A stretch of DNA of 64,000 nt, taken from assembly GCA_051294375.1 (NCBI GenBank), contig CM119264.1, forward strand, positions 29,371,674 to 29,435,673. The letters run 5' to 3'. Below, piece by piece: positions 33,615-44,978 of the stretch. A program made the translations under genes and the position numbers. Under the pieces are notes generated by a model. It worked only from the letters and a program-made list of their open reading frames with translations, ran no database searches and was not told the DNA's origin. Positions within the stretch are counted from its first letter, which is position 1. The number at the start of each line of letters is the position of its first letter. Source of the stretch: Paraspadella gotoi. Taxonomy: Eukaryota > Chaetognatha.

Positions 33615-34196
33615 NNNNNNNNNNNNNNNNNNNNNNNNNNNNNNNNNNNNNNNNNNNNNNNNNNNNNNNNNNNNNNNNNNNNNNNNNNNNNNNNNNNNNN
33701 NNNNNNNNNNNNNNNNNNNNNNNNNNNNNNNNNNNNNNNNNNNNNNNNNNNNNNNNNNNNNNNNNNNNNNNNNNNNNNNNNNNNNNNNNNNNNNNNNNNN
33801 NNNNNNNNNNNNNNNNNNNNNNNNNNNNNNNNNNNNNNNNNNNNNNNNNNNNNNNNNNNNNNNNNNNNNNNNNNNNNNNNNNNNNNNNNNNNNNNNNNNN
33901 NNNNNNNNNNNNNNNNNNNNNNNNNNNNNNNNNNNNNNNNNNNNNNNNNNNNNNNNNNNNNNNNNNNNNNNNNNNNNNNNNNNNNNNNNNNNNNNNNNNN
34001 NNNNNNNNNNNNNNNNNNNNNNNNNNNNNNNNNNNNNNNNNNNNNNNNNNNNNNNNNNNNNNNNNNNNNNNNNNNNNNNNNNNNNNNNNNNNNNNNNNNN
34101 NNNNNNNNNNNNNNNNNNNNNNNNNNNNNNNNNNNNNNNNNNNNNNNNNNNNNNNNNNNNNNNNNNNNNNNNNNNNNNNNNNNNNNNNNNNNNNNN
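33615..34196. other. assembly gap, 582 N
   Basis: An estimated gap starting inside a GA tract within a dynein intron. Exons could be missing here, although the splice phases on either side agree without any. Confidence 0.99.
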
Positions 34197-34343
34197 AGGT
34201 AAGAGGAAGAGAGGAGGGGGGTTGGCGGGGCGCTGTCCTACGGTGAGATATACTTCATCTCCCCCGTTCCCCAGCGGCGGTCAGAAAGAGGCAGGAGGAA
34301 CGATATTTATAAGTGTAAGAGGAGGGAGCGAACAGGGGAAGAG
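34197..34343. repeat. 147-bp block repeated at 46,910-47,060
   Basis: This block is found in the same orientation at 46,910-47,060, while the sequence beyond it (34,344 on) is inverted in the second location. It therefore marks an inversion breakpoint or a mis-join. Confidence 0.85.
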
Positions 34344-34360
34344 GCCCTCCTCTTCCTCAG

Positions 34361-34616
34361 TCGTACCAGCTTCGCCACACTCATGCCTCCTCCTCTTCTC
34401 CCTCACATTGGCACCGCTGACGCCGTCCCGCCCGGCCCCGCCGCGGCGCCAGGGATCGACGGTTCTGCTCGAGCGGCGCCGCTTTCCATCACGGATCTGC
34501 GAATGGCGATTCCGACCGTGACGATGGAGATAGCGGCGCGGGAAGCCGTTTGGGAGAGGCGGCCCGGCGGGACTGCAGGCGGCACCGTAGCCGCGGTTAA
34601 CGTGGATTTTCCAAAG
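34361..34616 (+). CDS. dynein heavy chain exon (Pro/Ala-rich)
   Basis: Acceptor TTCCTCAG|T and donor CCAAAG|GTGAGC; 85 codons plus one base. It reads TSFATLMPPPLLPHIGTADA, then PLSITDLRMAIPTVTMEIAA and VAAVNVDFPK. A reverse-complement copy with indels lies at about 46,612-46,880. Composition is very GC-rich. No domain recognised; assigned by phase and position. Confidence 0.45.
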
Positions 34617-34679
34617 GTGAGCCGAAGGGAGTTGTGATTGTGAAAATGTCGTTTCAACTGTAATTTGAGTCATTGATTT

Positions 34680-35000
34680 TTGGATAATTCGCTATTTGTC
34701 CTGAAGACTACTATCCGTATCTTCTGTGCCCCCTCGCCAGTAACAGAATGGTTCGTGGGCTTGGAAAAAGGCTTGATGGTTTTTATAGGCCCCCAAGGTT
34801 GTTTACGGCCGTCCTCTCGATTCCCGCAGGGGTGTTACCGGGTTGGAGTTGTGGTTTACTCAATGTGCCACCGTGTCACTTCTGAAGATGTCATGATTAT
34901 TAGCGGGGTAAACTGCCCACATTGTGACAATGTCGATTTGGTTTTGCATTTTTTTAAATATAAAAAGCTATTGTATTATTTTCTCTCTTTTCGTTGCTAA
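34680..35000. other. intronic sequence, no exon recognised
   Basis: Moderately GC-rich intron including CGGTAACACC/GGTGTTACCG-type sequence, duplicated inverted at 46,300-46,590. The + strand frame at 34,680 is not supported by the second copy. Confidence 0.4.
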
Positions 35001-35004
35001 GTGA

Positions 35005-35137
35005 ATATTAGGAATTGTTTATTGTTTGCCAATACAACGTCTTCAAAAGCTGATGAAGACTCGAATCAACAGAGTCGAAACATGTACTATGACAATAAAA
35101 ATCGTTGTATTGGCAAACAATAAACAATTCCTAATAT
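35005..35137 (+). repeat. fold-back element with hammerhead-ribozyme-like core
   Basis: The 35-nt arms 35,005-35,039 and 35,103-35,137 are perfect reverse complements. The 63-nt loop contains, on the + strand, CTGATGA, one extra A, stem II GACTC/GAGTC (nine-nt loop), GAAA, then CATGTA. In hammerhead terms GAAA-C-AU-G-U-A gives a 2-bp stem III and a GUA cleavage site. The extra A after the core departs from the canonical ribozyme. Confidence 0.7.
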
Positions 35138-35228
35138 AAAAAGCAAAAAAAATATACAACAAGCCCATTGTATTATGTTTTTTGCTTTAATAATTCGCCT
35201 AATTATCTCCTTCCTTTTCTTTCTTCAG

Positions 35229-35300
35229 GAAGTTCACCGTCTGGCAAAGTCATCTTCCCTTTGCCCTTCACGTTGCAGCGTCGCCGACGTGGAGAAAAAA
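35229..35300 (+). pseudogene. partial duplicate of the start of the exon at 35,589
   Basis: TTCTTCAG|GAAGTTCACCGTCTGGCAAA... repeats the acceptor and first 60 bases of the exon at 35,589 and then breaks into poly-A and a GA tract. With the fold-back before it, this is the first half of a tandem duplication of about 350 bp (34,970-35,300 and 35,310-35,660). Confidence 0.6.
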
Positions 35301-35344
35301 AAAGAGAGAGATGTATTATTTTCTCTCTTTTCGTTGCTAAGTGA

Positions 35345-35500
35345 ATATTAGGAATTGTTTATTGTTTGCCAAATACAAACGATCTAGTTGCATTCACATA
35401 GTCAAGACTTGAAGTGATGAAGACTCGAATCAACAGAGTCGAAACATGTACTATGACAATAAAAATCGTTGTATTGGCAAACAATAAACAATTCTAATAT
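35345..35500 (+). repeat. second fold-back element with hammerhead-like core
   Basis: The arms match those of 35,005-35,137 with small differences. The loop retains more of the left half: CATAGT can pair with ACTATG after the predicted cleavage site, giving a 6-bp outer stem. The core starts GTGATGA rather than CTGATGA, which would be expected to abolish activity. Confidence 0.65.
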
Positions 35501-35588
35501 AAAAGAAAAAAATATACACAACCCATTGTATTAAGTGTTTTTTGCTTTAATAATTCGCCTATTTATCTCCTTCTTTTTCTTTCTTCAG

Positions 35589-35718
35589 GAGTTCACCGTC
35601 TGGCAAGGTCATCTCCCTTTGCCCTTCACGTTGCAGCGTCGCCGACGTGGACGAGATTTTGAAAGTCGATTGAACTCCGAGCGACTCAACGGCGTAGGAA
35701 GTTGCAGAAATTGGCTGG
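35589..35718 (+). CDS. dynein heavy chain exon
   Basis: Acceptor TTCTTCAG|GAG and donor CTGG|GTGAGG. It reads EFTVWQGHLPLPFTLQRRRR, then DFESRLNSERLNGVGSCRNW. A W-Q/W-x motif after a Phe is common in the stem of axonemal dyneins. It leaves one base, which fits the two-base start of the next exon at 36,437. Two further noisy versions exist (35,824-35,900 after a gap, and inverted at about 45,880-45,990). Confidence 0.5.
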
Positions 35719-35798
35719 GTGAGGCAGAAAGGGGGACGAGGCTTTAATCTGAATGTACAACCATAAAAAAATATCCATTCGTTCAAAAATATATTATT

Positions 35799-35823
35799 NN
35801 NNNNNNNNNNNNNNNNNNNNNNN
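35799..35823. other. assembly gap, 25 N, with repeated flanks
   Basis: The approximately 150 bp before the gap (35,650-35,798) reappears after it (35,824-35,980) with indels, so the contigs overlap and the gap is false. Confidence 0.95.
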
Positions 35824-36436
35824 CAGAGATTTTTGAGAAGTCGATTGAACTCCGAGCGACATAACGGCGTAGGAAGTTGCAGAAAATTGGCTGGGTGAGG
35901 CAGAAAGGGGACGAAGGCTTTTCAATGTGATGTACAACCATAAAAAAATATCCATTCGTTCAAAAAATTATATTATTTAGAGGAACTCTTAAATAATTGG
36001 CTCCAAAATAATTATCAGTCAAGGAGAGCAAAAAACCCCAATTATGTACTCAGAAGATACCTATCTTAGTTTTGATAAAGAAAACGGTAAAAAAGATTAT
36101 AGTTTGTCAGGTCTTGAATATTCATCATCCTTGTAAATTGAATGAGGCCCTTTCAACAACACAACCCCGGTAATTCATTAAATAAGTTAAATAATGAATA
36201 ATTATTGTCATATTAAAATTATCCATTCCAAATTAATAAATAAGCTATCTTGTCTATGATTGGTGGTTTAAAGGCCTTCCATCACTCTTACAAGAAAATA
36301 ACCTAGCAGGTCCCTGCAAGCTTTCGATCAAGAACTCTCTCTCACCATTCTATTTACGATTTGTAGTACAAAATGAATGATTTAACTACTAACAACTAAC
36401 TTATAACTAAACGATTTCTCAACCCCCCCCTCCCAG

Positions 36437-36656
36437 CCCCACCGCCGCCCACCCGAGCACCCAGCGGCCCCGGGGCCACGCTGCCCCAAACGGCATCGAG
36501 GGCCCCTCGAGTCTCGCTCTCAAATCACTTGTCTTCGGCGACGTAGATTCGTCAAGTTTAGGTCAAACCCCGCGAGGGTCCCTGACCCTTACGTTGGAGG
36601 CTTTGACCGACCAGGATGAAGAGGAGGAGGAGGAAGGAGGAGGAGGGGGGAGGAAG
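36437..36656 (+). CDS. dynein heavy chain exon (Asp/Glu-rich end)
   Basis: Acceptor CTCCCAG and donor AAG|GTAAGA. After a proline-rich start it reads LALKSLVFGDVDSSSLGQTP, RGSLTLTLEALTDQDEEEEE and a Gly run. One G is missing near 36,494 compared with the inverted copy at about 45,110-45,330; with it restored the frame and both splice phases agree. The acidic tail is one of several low-complexity stretches in this protein. Confidence 0.55.
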
Positions 36657-36716
36657 GTAAGAGAGGGGGGAAGGGGGAAGGAGGAAGGGAAACTGAAGGA
36701 AAAGAGGTGCGCACAG

Positions 36717-36766
36717 GAACCATCATCTTCTCCAATGGCGAAGACCAACTCCTACCGTCTAGTTCT
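36717..36766 (+). CDS. possible small dynein exon
   Basis: Fifty bases between GCGCACAG and a good donor GTAAGT. The in-phase reading is EPSSSPMAKTNSYRLV; another frame reads GTIIFSNGEDQLLPSSS. It is absent from the second copy near 47,065, which diverges here, so frame and reality are uncertain. Confidence 0.3.
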
Positions 36767-37319
36767 GTAAGTATTGAAAGTTAGACTTGAATTTGGATGA
36801 TCTAATTGAGTATCGATCTGAATCTCTCTAATAATGACAATTAATAACAATAATTGAATATGAGAAAAAAAGGGAAAAGAAAAAATTGAAAAATTGAGAC
36901 ATAAGATAAGAAGGAAACAGGAAAGGAAGAAACGAAAAAAAGAGAGTAAAAGAAAATAAAAAAAAAGGAAAAAGGAAAGGAATAGGCGTTATAAAAAACC
37001 ACTTATGAAATATTCCAATTCAACATTACATTACATTTAAGTTATACAGCATCATAGATCGTGCACCGCAATACTCTTCCTCAGTTCCTCACGAGCGGGA
37101 ACGCTTAACGTTCTTCAAGCAACTTCGGTGGTCCTTCAACGCTTGCCCGGCCGGTGATTCAGAGTTCATGTCTCTCACGGATTGGCATCAACGAGTTACA
37201 GCGTCCTACAGAGCGACGATTCAAATCCCCTTTTTCGCACTTTTTTTAAGGTTCGATTGAATCGCATGATAACATCTGGTCGGCTGTAGAAATAATCGAC
37301 CATCAAAAAATAATCGACC

Positions 37320-37331
37320 AATCAAAAAAGA

Positions 37332-37414
<83 letters not shown>

Positions 37415-37420
37415 GAGAGG
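37320..37420. repeat. GA tract in a dynein intron
   Basis: (GA)n with AG variants. In copy 2 the equivalent place is the 182-N gap at 47,659-47,840, so the gap is probably this tract. Confidence 0.85.
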
Positions 37421-37979
37421 CTTCCAGCAGAATAAGCAAAAAAAAGAGTCATAAACAGTAAAAAGTTAATCTAAGTTGATTGTTAAAATAAACAAAATCT
37501 TTAATAAATATATAAAATAAATGACTAAATAATAATCGCAAATAAAAATTTCCATTATTTTTTAAATATATACCTTCCTTCAGCCGCAAAACCTTCACCA
37601 TCTGGTTTGAGACACTTCCGTCGATCCCGATTTCTCCGTCGTACGGGACCCATCTTCGCCAAACCTCCTGCTTCGATCTCGAACCCTAACGCCTCGGGTC
37701 TCCTCAGAGATCAATGAAGCCTCCTCCAACAGGCTCGTCAAGGCGGGAAGTTGCTCTTCTACGATCCTGAAGAAGAAGTTTACTCTGTCGAGTTAGTCGA
37801 CCGGCGTACGGAGAAGGGCAGGTGAAGAATATTGGGCTCTGTTTTCCGAAAAAGTGACTCATTTTAGCTTAAATTCTTAAATCAGACAATGTTTCGGTTT
37901 ATTCATTCAAATACCTTATTAGCGGTAGATAAACCGAAATTATGTCCAATTAATTGAATCAAACGTTCAAGAAAATAAA

Positions 37980-38170
37980 GAACTTGGAAGAGACGACAGT
38001 AATTATTGGATAAGTGTTAATGACAGAACCGTTCAATATAGAGCAGTCCCGTCGACTGGTCGGATCAGGCTGTAACACATATGTTACAGGCGGATTAAGC
38101 GCCCCGTCCCTCTTAAACTCAGCGCCACCGGGCGAGGAACCCCGGACCTTTGGGTTGGGAGGCGAATGAA
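37980..38170 (-). mobile_element. tRNA-derived SINE-like element (copy 1)
   Basis: Read on the minus strand it contains CATTCGCCTCCCAACCCAAA followed by GGTCCGGGGTTCCTCGCC, which resembles the anticodon-arm to T-arm half of a tRNA with a box-B-like GGTTC. A tail of about 100 bp follows, with GTTACAG inverted repeats (TGTAACA...TGTTACA). The same unit is at 48,405-48,588 (-) and 57,712-57,903 (+). Confidence 0.5.
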
Positions 38171-41100
38171 CATGAAATCAATATATTAAAAACCTCTGAA
38201 ACGCTACAATTTGCTTATGTTCCCTTAACATCTCTTTTCCCTTTAATTACTCACCTTCCCGACCACCACGCTCCTCTCTACTCTTCACGCCCTCCATCCG
38301 CCTCTTCACGTCTCACCCCTCTTCCACATCCTCCAGGAATCCGCCCGAATCCTCAACTCTTCTTCCTCTTACTCGAAATCCGTCGTCGAAGGCTGCGGTC
38401 GCGTTCGTCGACGATCAAACCTCGCTTCTTGTCAAACTTCGTCTCATTCTGAAACGAGTCCCGTCCGTCCAAGGAGTCTCAACGCCGTTGCTAGTGTACA
38501 AATATCTGGGAAAATCTCTTTGTCTGTTCGGTCTGTCTTTCCCTTTTTAATTGTCTCACTCTTTTAATCTGTTCTCTCCTCTCTCTCTTCTCATCTCTCT
38601 CCTCTCTTTCCTCTCTCTCTCTCGCCCTCTCTCTCTCGCCCTGCTCTTTCTCTCTCTCATCTCTCTCTCTCTCCACCCAGAGATATGCGCCGCGAGTCCC
38701 GGGAACCGAGAGCATGCGCAGGCGCGCGAGCAGGCGCGTCACTTGGGCGCCTTTTTCGTTTTCCTCGGTCCAAAATGTTGGCGACGTCATCTGGTCGATT
38801 TCGTTTCAAGCTCTCGGTACGATCGCTTTCGTCAGGTGATTTTAATGCGCCAACTCAATTGGTTTTAATATAAGCGTGGAAATGTTAACTTGTTTATTTA
38901 AAATATTATTCGATAATTACTTATATAAACAGAAAAAATATACATAATTAACTATATTTAAGAAAAACTGGTTATAATGAGTCATCCAAAATACAACGTA
39001 ATTTTGCACATTTAGTAATACTAAAAAAAAATGATTCAAATTTTAATGTAAAAAAACATATATTTTTTGATCCATATACTGTAATTTGCCTCGCTTTTCA
39101 GATAGAGTATGTCATTTAGCCTTAATTCTGAATTGTATAAAGTTGTCCAATTTATGTTGGTAGTTTCCCAATTAAGATTCACGATGGCGGGAGTCGCTGA
39201 GGGGGCCCGCCATTCCCTTTGGAGCCGGCCGTCTCTCCTCCGGGCAAATGTCACACGCAAACGTGACCGACGACCACATGAACGACACCTGCAGCGACCG
39301 ACGAGATAGGGCACGGACGTCGACCGACGACAACGGATTGACTATAACGACGTCAAACTGTCGCTCATCAGGTTCAAACATTAATTGTTTTTAAATTATC
39401 GTTGATTGTTTAATTCTGTATCGAAAATTATAATCTTGTTTTATTGGGTTCGGTTACTGATTTGCTGGCAAAGCTCTTAATATTAAAAGAATCTAATTTA
39501 ATTGTATTAGCATCATAAACGTAACTTTTAGAAATATTTAAATGTATTATTAAAATCTCATTCTCCAGCCACATCTCCGACGCTCGGGAAGTGAGAACTC
39601 ATTCCATTCGAAAGAACGCCGCCAGAAAAAACGATGCGGTCTTCTTTCGAACCACCCTGTCTCTCATCCAGGGCAAAACTGGAACTGGTAGTGGCGTGGG
39701 CAGATTGTTAGTTTGGGCTGAGGTAATGCATTGCAATAATTGTTCATCTACTATTGTAAGTACAGAATATGTGTGTCGTCTTTTTCTTTCTCTTCGGTTT
39801 ACGAAAACATGGATACAGTTAGTGTTAAATATTTGTTTACATATAAAACCAACTAAACTATTTTTTCTATTTTTTCCCTCCGATGGTTCCCAATCATTGA
39901 GAAGATTTTAGAGTGTCTCCCACCACGCCGTCGCCAAGAATTCCAGATCGAGTTGCCCATCCTCAGAAAAAATCCAATTCTGCAAACTTCTCACCGTCTT
40001 TGAGGTCATTTAAAAAAAATATATAAACAGAGAGAGATAGAGAGAAGAATTGTATCCATAATCCCCATCTAAGTAAATTGACCACCCGGTTCTGACTCCT
40101 TTGTCCTTTGTCCTTTGTCCTCTTGTCCTTTTTCCGGTCTCTGACTCCTTGTCTTCCCAACCTTTTTCCATCTGCTATCTTTACTCTCATTGCAGAAGTC
40201 GAGGCACAAAGACGCGGCGCCGAAAAAAGACGCTCCGAAGAAATGACGCCGAAGACTCGTAAGAGCGCCGGTCTGCCTCGAGAGCGGAGGCGGCGCGGCA
40301 AAGCGGCGTCAGCGACCGCCCGACGACGACGAAGACAGAATCGGAGAGTCGATGACGTCGGACGACGACGACCGACGACGACCGATTGAAGACGACGACG
40401 TCAATCCGCAGACAAACTCGAAGTTGCATTCACCGAGAGGTATTAATTGAACTATATTAACTGCTTTATAAAGATTTCTATCTGGGACAATGGAATAAAT
40501 TCGGATTTTCTTTAAAAATTTACTGACGAATAACAAATCCAATGTAATAACACATTTATTTCTAATTATATTTCCACAATTCTACATAGTCAATCTTAGA
40601 ATGATTTATCAATTTATACAAAACTCGAAGCAAATATTTTAGGATTCAGGTCCATTCTTCACTCCGTTTCAAGATCAACGGGCAACAATCGGTATTCAAT
40701 TAATTTAATTAATAAATTAATTAATCTACATTTAATAAAGGAAAATAATAAAATTGCTAACGCTTGAAAATTCCGCTCACGTACGAATGCCGAATTATAT
40801 AAACAAAAGCCATATAATCAATATCCAATTATTTTATCAATTCAAATATAATTAAAAAAGTTAGATTAGTTAAATATTTCATTTCTCATTCAGATTCTGA
40901 AAGGCCCCCCAACATCCTTGGGGTCTAACGCTTCTCCCAGAGGACCTGTTCCGAAATTCCCCGTCGCGCCGTCGCCGCCTCCACCTTCGCTTCTTTCGCT
41001 GAAGGGGAAAGGCTCGTACAAGGCGCGGTCGCGCGGCCGCGAAGCGATGGGTTGAGGAAAGCAAATGAAGCTTGCGAAAGACCATTTTTTTTAAAAATAT

Positions 41101-41989
41101 GAAAAAAAAATTATATAAACGACCAAGCGAAGATTCAAAATCTCCATTCGATTTTTTCGTGGTTTTACTTACCTTTATACTACATACCCATTTATAACTT
41201 TCCCTCCATTTTTATCCTTCTGTCTTACTATCTTCTCTTTTCTTTCCTCGCCCTTATTTCTACCCTTGTCTTTCGTTTACTTTTTTTTTCTTTACTTTCC
41301 TCTTCTCTTCCAAAAATTCCTTTTTTTCCTCTCATCCCAATTATCAACTCTTTTCCAATTTTCAACCTTCCCAAATTTTCAATCTTCCCACTGCCCTAAT
41401 CTCCAGCCTCCAACTTTGAGCCTGAAAGCCTCGCTTGTCGAGTATTGTCGGTCAGTACGAACGCCCCGCGTCGGGTCGACCTGAAGGCCAAGTTTTGCTC
41501 TCCGAACGATGGCTTCGTGGCTGCGATGGAGCACTTTTGAAGACGACGATCGAGTCCAGCGCTGGAGAAAATTACGAGGCTTTATCGCCGCCAACGCATT
41601 GGCTCAACGAGATTTGCTCTTTTGTCGCGCGTGGAGAATGTGAGAGTCGGTGAGGTAAGGACTTCCAAGTGGGTTGGGTGAGTGCGGTATTTTCGGTTAG
41701 AATAAGGTAACTAGGGGGTAAATTTTAACATTGTGGCGGTACATAAAGTTATCCGATTTAAGTAGTAGTACATAAAAACAGCTAAATAGACTAGCCATCG
41801 GCTGGCAAAGTCAAGACAAGAAAAATGTCACATCACGCCGCAACAAATCGCAGAAATCCTTGGCCGATTTCACAGCGACGCCCGGTGTTTCTCTCCACTC
41901 CCTCACCTCACATGGCACGCCCACATCTCCAACCACAAAGCCCACATCCACTCCGCCACGTCCCACCCACGTCTCACGTGCAGCGGGTC

Positions 41990-42470
41990 CGTTTTCTCCG
42001 GAATACGAACTCCCGACGATCAAAAATTCTTTTTTTCCGGCCAATTGGGTGGATCGTGAATGACTGCGGTCCGGGAAAGATGGTAGTTCGGGCGTGGAGA
42101 AATTTACACACCGACCACGTGGTTGAAAACCTGCTGGTCGGCTGGCGGTCGGCGAGTAGGTTTCACGGGTTGTGGGGGATTTTGTTGTGGGGTTGAGGCG
42201 GGGAAGGGATGTTGTAAAGGACACCGGAGTAAATGCCTGATAGAGCGTGATTTACAAGGTTCGATGGATCTCGTGCGAAGTTGAAATGAGTTTAAATGGA
42301 AAATCATAGTCACATCTGTGACAGTTGTACCAATTTCATTCCTATGTTGAATCTATTTTACTACCTTTAAAACCCATCTTCAACACCATAAATTGAACCA
42401 TAAACCGAGACCGCATCCAGCTCGGCCAGCCCCTATCAAAACAGATAACGTTTACTTAATTGTTGGATGC
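41990..42470 (-). pseudogene. second FMO fragment, noisy copy 1
   Basis: Counterpart of 52,229-52,701. Minus-strand readings include STQLAGKKEFLIVGSSYSGE, the second dinucleotide-binding motif of an FMO, and a first-exon-like stretch whose GAG(R)AGC motif lies near 42,415-42,470. Frames are broken by indels. Confidence 0.5.
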
Positions 42471-43333
42471 ACATTTCTTTTTCAGCTAAATAAAATACAA
42501 TATAGATTTAGTTTTTCTTACAATATTTAATTCTATTTTCTGAGGAATGAAGAACGCTAAGCCTTCACAAAATCTCCTATCTTAATCTTTATCATTTAAC
42601 TCAAGATTCTTAAAACAAACCTCAAAATTTTCTGTTTTGCTGAGAAAAGGTACTCAACGAGCTAGCACAAAACGCGTTCTATAATGAAACATATATACAA
42701 ATAAACGCACAGCCACTGCATAATTTAATTTTCATTCTAATCCTTATATTTACCATCTTTACAATTTTTTTCACAAGTTGGCTAATATTCAAGTAGCTGT
42801 TTGTTTTGTGACCATCTCGTCCATTGGATGAAATGAATCATGAGTCCATAAAACTAGAAAAGGATGGCCACGTAAGTCCAAGTTTAAGTTCGTGTTAAAA
42901 AAATTCTCTAAAATATTTTTTTGTATTACTGTTTGGAAAAATAAACCAAGTTTTTGCTGCACATCAATTGGATTAACACCACGACCAAGTTTTATCGGAA
43001 AAGTAAAGTAAATTACAAAACAACAGGTTATTTACTTGATAAGTAAGAAAAAATTAATTATAGACAATTTTAATTAGGCTGAGTACCTCAGAAGAAAGCA
43101 TTTTTAACAAAAAAATTATTTTAATACTATAATCTATGCTCATTGATAGGCAATTATTTGAACGTTGTATAGCATTACGCTATTTATATTCTCGGCTACT
43201 GGCTACAAAATGTATGTTTAAATGCATTATAAAGTAATTTTTTAATTATTAGATATCATTTTATCCAATATATATTATAAAAAACAATATTTTCTCAAAC
43301 CACCTGAGACTCGAATTGAATTCATCAAGATCT

Positions 43334-44636
43334 TCATGAAGGGCAGTTTGGGTGGCGGAGCCACTTCCCTCTGTTATGAGAGAGACCTTGGGGGCTGATC
43401 TGCAAGTCGTCATATCTTCTTTTCCTCGCGCGCTTCACAAAATTCTCGAACATTAAACTGACATCGACAGGATGATGATAGCCGTTCTCTTTTAGCAAGA
43501 TGCTTGATGTGCTTTGTCGAAATGCGAAGACGTGTTCCATGATTGCTTGTGCAGGCACGTTCATTCTTCTCCGCCAAACTCCGAGTCATTGAGCGTTGCA
43601 TTTCCGTCCATCGACGGAAGGCTGACGTCGAAAACCCAAAGATCACGTCCAGGTCTTCCAAATCGACTCTCCTGTTCCAGCATAGGGAGTGCGTTTATCA
43701 CTGTTTTGCGGTTCCGAATAAAACACTTTTTTGGTCCACCCCCACCAAGGAAATAGTACACCTGAAAATAAGCAAGATATTTAATAAAATAATGTCCTGA
43801 AAAATTGTCATAACACCTAATGTAAAAAATACTTCAATATTAAGCAAAACTAAAAAAAATAATATCATGCTAGCTATAAACAATAAAATTATTTAGTCAT
43901 TATACATAACAAACCCCTTACAGTAACTGTAGATTTTTAATAAAAAACATTCATTTTTCTTACAATTTTTAAAAAGTATTTTTCAAACAGTCAGTGAATG
44001 ATAATTTCTGTGAAACAAATAATAACACCCGTTGTAAGATTTTGGAATCCAGAAACGATTTGCCATTTAATTCAGCCTGAGATCATACTGCCATGACAAT
44101 GCTGGTATGATGCACGAATATCCAGTGCAGGAGAATTGATCTTCATCGAATTCGCTTTCAAACGCCATCTTTGAAAGATATGGTGTTCCATTGATTTCCA
44201 GTCACACCAATGGATGCCCCTCTACCTCTTTGGGCCACTTCACTTCGCAGAGGGCAATGCGATCTCCATCGAGATGAAAACTCTCTTGGCGCCAAATTGT
44301 AAGCCACTTAAAAAAAGGTCAAAAATGACTTTTTCCTCAAGGCCAATTCTACCAGTTTTATAGATTATATATGTTATAAATATCCCGACAATGATCATCA
44401 AATTAATTATATCATGAGCATTTAGAAACATATTACGCTGCAGGCGCAATGTCCTCTTACCCTGAATGGACCCCAGTCTCGATACCACTAGGACCGCGTT
44501 TGCCTGTCATAGTGAGCGGGTTCTTAGTCCCTTGGTAAACTCCGTCACTAGAGTTAGTTGCAATGACTCTGTCCTGGTGAAGGATCTACGATTCCATCCA
44601 AATATGGATATTGTGGCATGGATAATGGACCTGATA
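43334..44636 (-). pseudogene. truncated, frameshifted second copy of the FMO gene
   Basis: Minus-strand counterparts of FMO exon 4 (43,334-43,764), exon 3 (about 44,035-44,300) and the 3' part of exon 2 (about 44,455-44,636). Exon 1 is absent because the sequence switches at about 44,636 to a block duplicated from about 35,985. Indels break every exon (for example GLSHNRGKWLRHP replaces the VSLITGEVAPPPK of the intact copy). Most likely the alternate haplotype of 53,473-54,720. Confidence 0.75.
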
Positions 44637-44953
44637 TAAGAGGAACTCCTAAAATAATTGGCTCCAAAATAAATTATCAGTCAGGAGAGCAAAAAACCAC
44701 AATTATGTACTCAGAAGTACCTATTATTAAGTTTTGATAAGACGTAAAAAGGATTATAGTTTGTCAGGTCTTGATATATCATCATCTTGTAAATTGAATG
44801 GAGGCCTTTCAACAACACAACCCCGGTAATTCATTAAATAAGTTAAATAAATGAATAATTATTGCATATTAAATTATCCATTCATTGAATAAATAAGCTA
44901 TCTTGTCTATGACTTGGTGGTTTAAGGCCTCCATCACTCTTACAAGAAAATAA
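44637..44953. repeat. direct duplicate of 35,985-36,305
   Basis: AGAGGAACTC(C)TAAAATAATT... repeats intronic dynein sequence from about 35,985 onward, ending at a 25-N gap. Together with the inverted block after the gap it brackets a scaffold-level palindrome. Confidence 0.8.
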
Positions 44954-44978
44954 NNNNNNNNNNNNNNNNNNNNNNNNN
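44954..44978. other. assembly gap, 25 N
   Basis: Orientation of the duplicated dynein sequence flips across this gap. Confidence 0.99.

Larger units (their letters stand above)
34344..36680. repeat. segment duplicated in inverted orientation at 44,979-46,909
   Basis: This 2.3-kb stretch, containing three dynein exons and two fold-backs, reappears as its reverse complement at 44,979-46,909 with numerous indels and with only one fold-back. The arrangement is palindromic on the scaffold scale and is probably an assembly artefact (a chimeric or inverted haplotig). Confidence 0.75.
37085..41654 (+). pseudogene. frameshifted second copy of the middle dynein exons
   Basis: Counterparts of the copy-2 exons lie at about 37,085-37,250, 37,584-37,821, 38,337-38,493, 38,681-38,835, 39,177-39,371, 39,569-39,722, 39,890-40,005, 40,196-40,439, 40,650-40,691, 40,895-41,055 and 41,405-41,654. 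Splice sites are mostly preserved, but nearly every exon carries one or more indels (for instance the KTFTIW exon at 37,584 is shifted twice). The preserved splice sites together with random indels favour sequencing noise in an alternate haplotype over genuine decay. Confidence 0.65.
36780..44636. other. noisy duplicate of 47,110-54,720
   Basis: The whole stretch parallels 47,110-54,720 in the same order and orientation (middle dynein exons on +, FMO exons on -). Copy 1 carries many more inserted bases, which break the reading frames. It ends abruptly inside FMO exon 2 at about 44,636, where unrelated sequence begins. I read it as the second haplotype of the same locus rather than as a real paralog. 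Confidence 0.75.

Noticed and set aside
34403-34673. Minus-strand ORFs overlapping the 34,361 exon
   Set aside because: They are antisense shadows of a GC-rich exon whose + strand reading has matching splice sites and phase.
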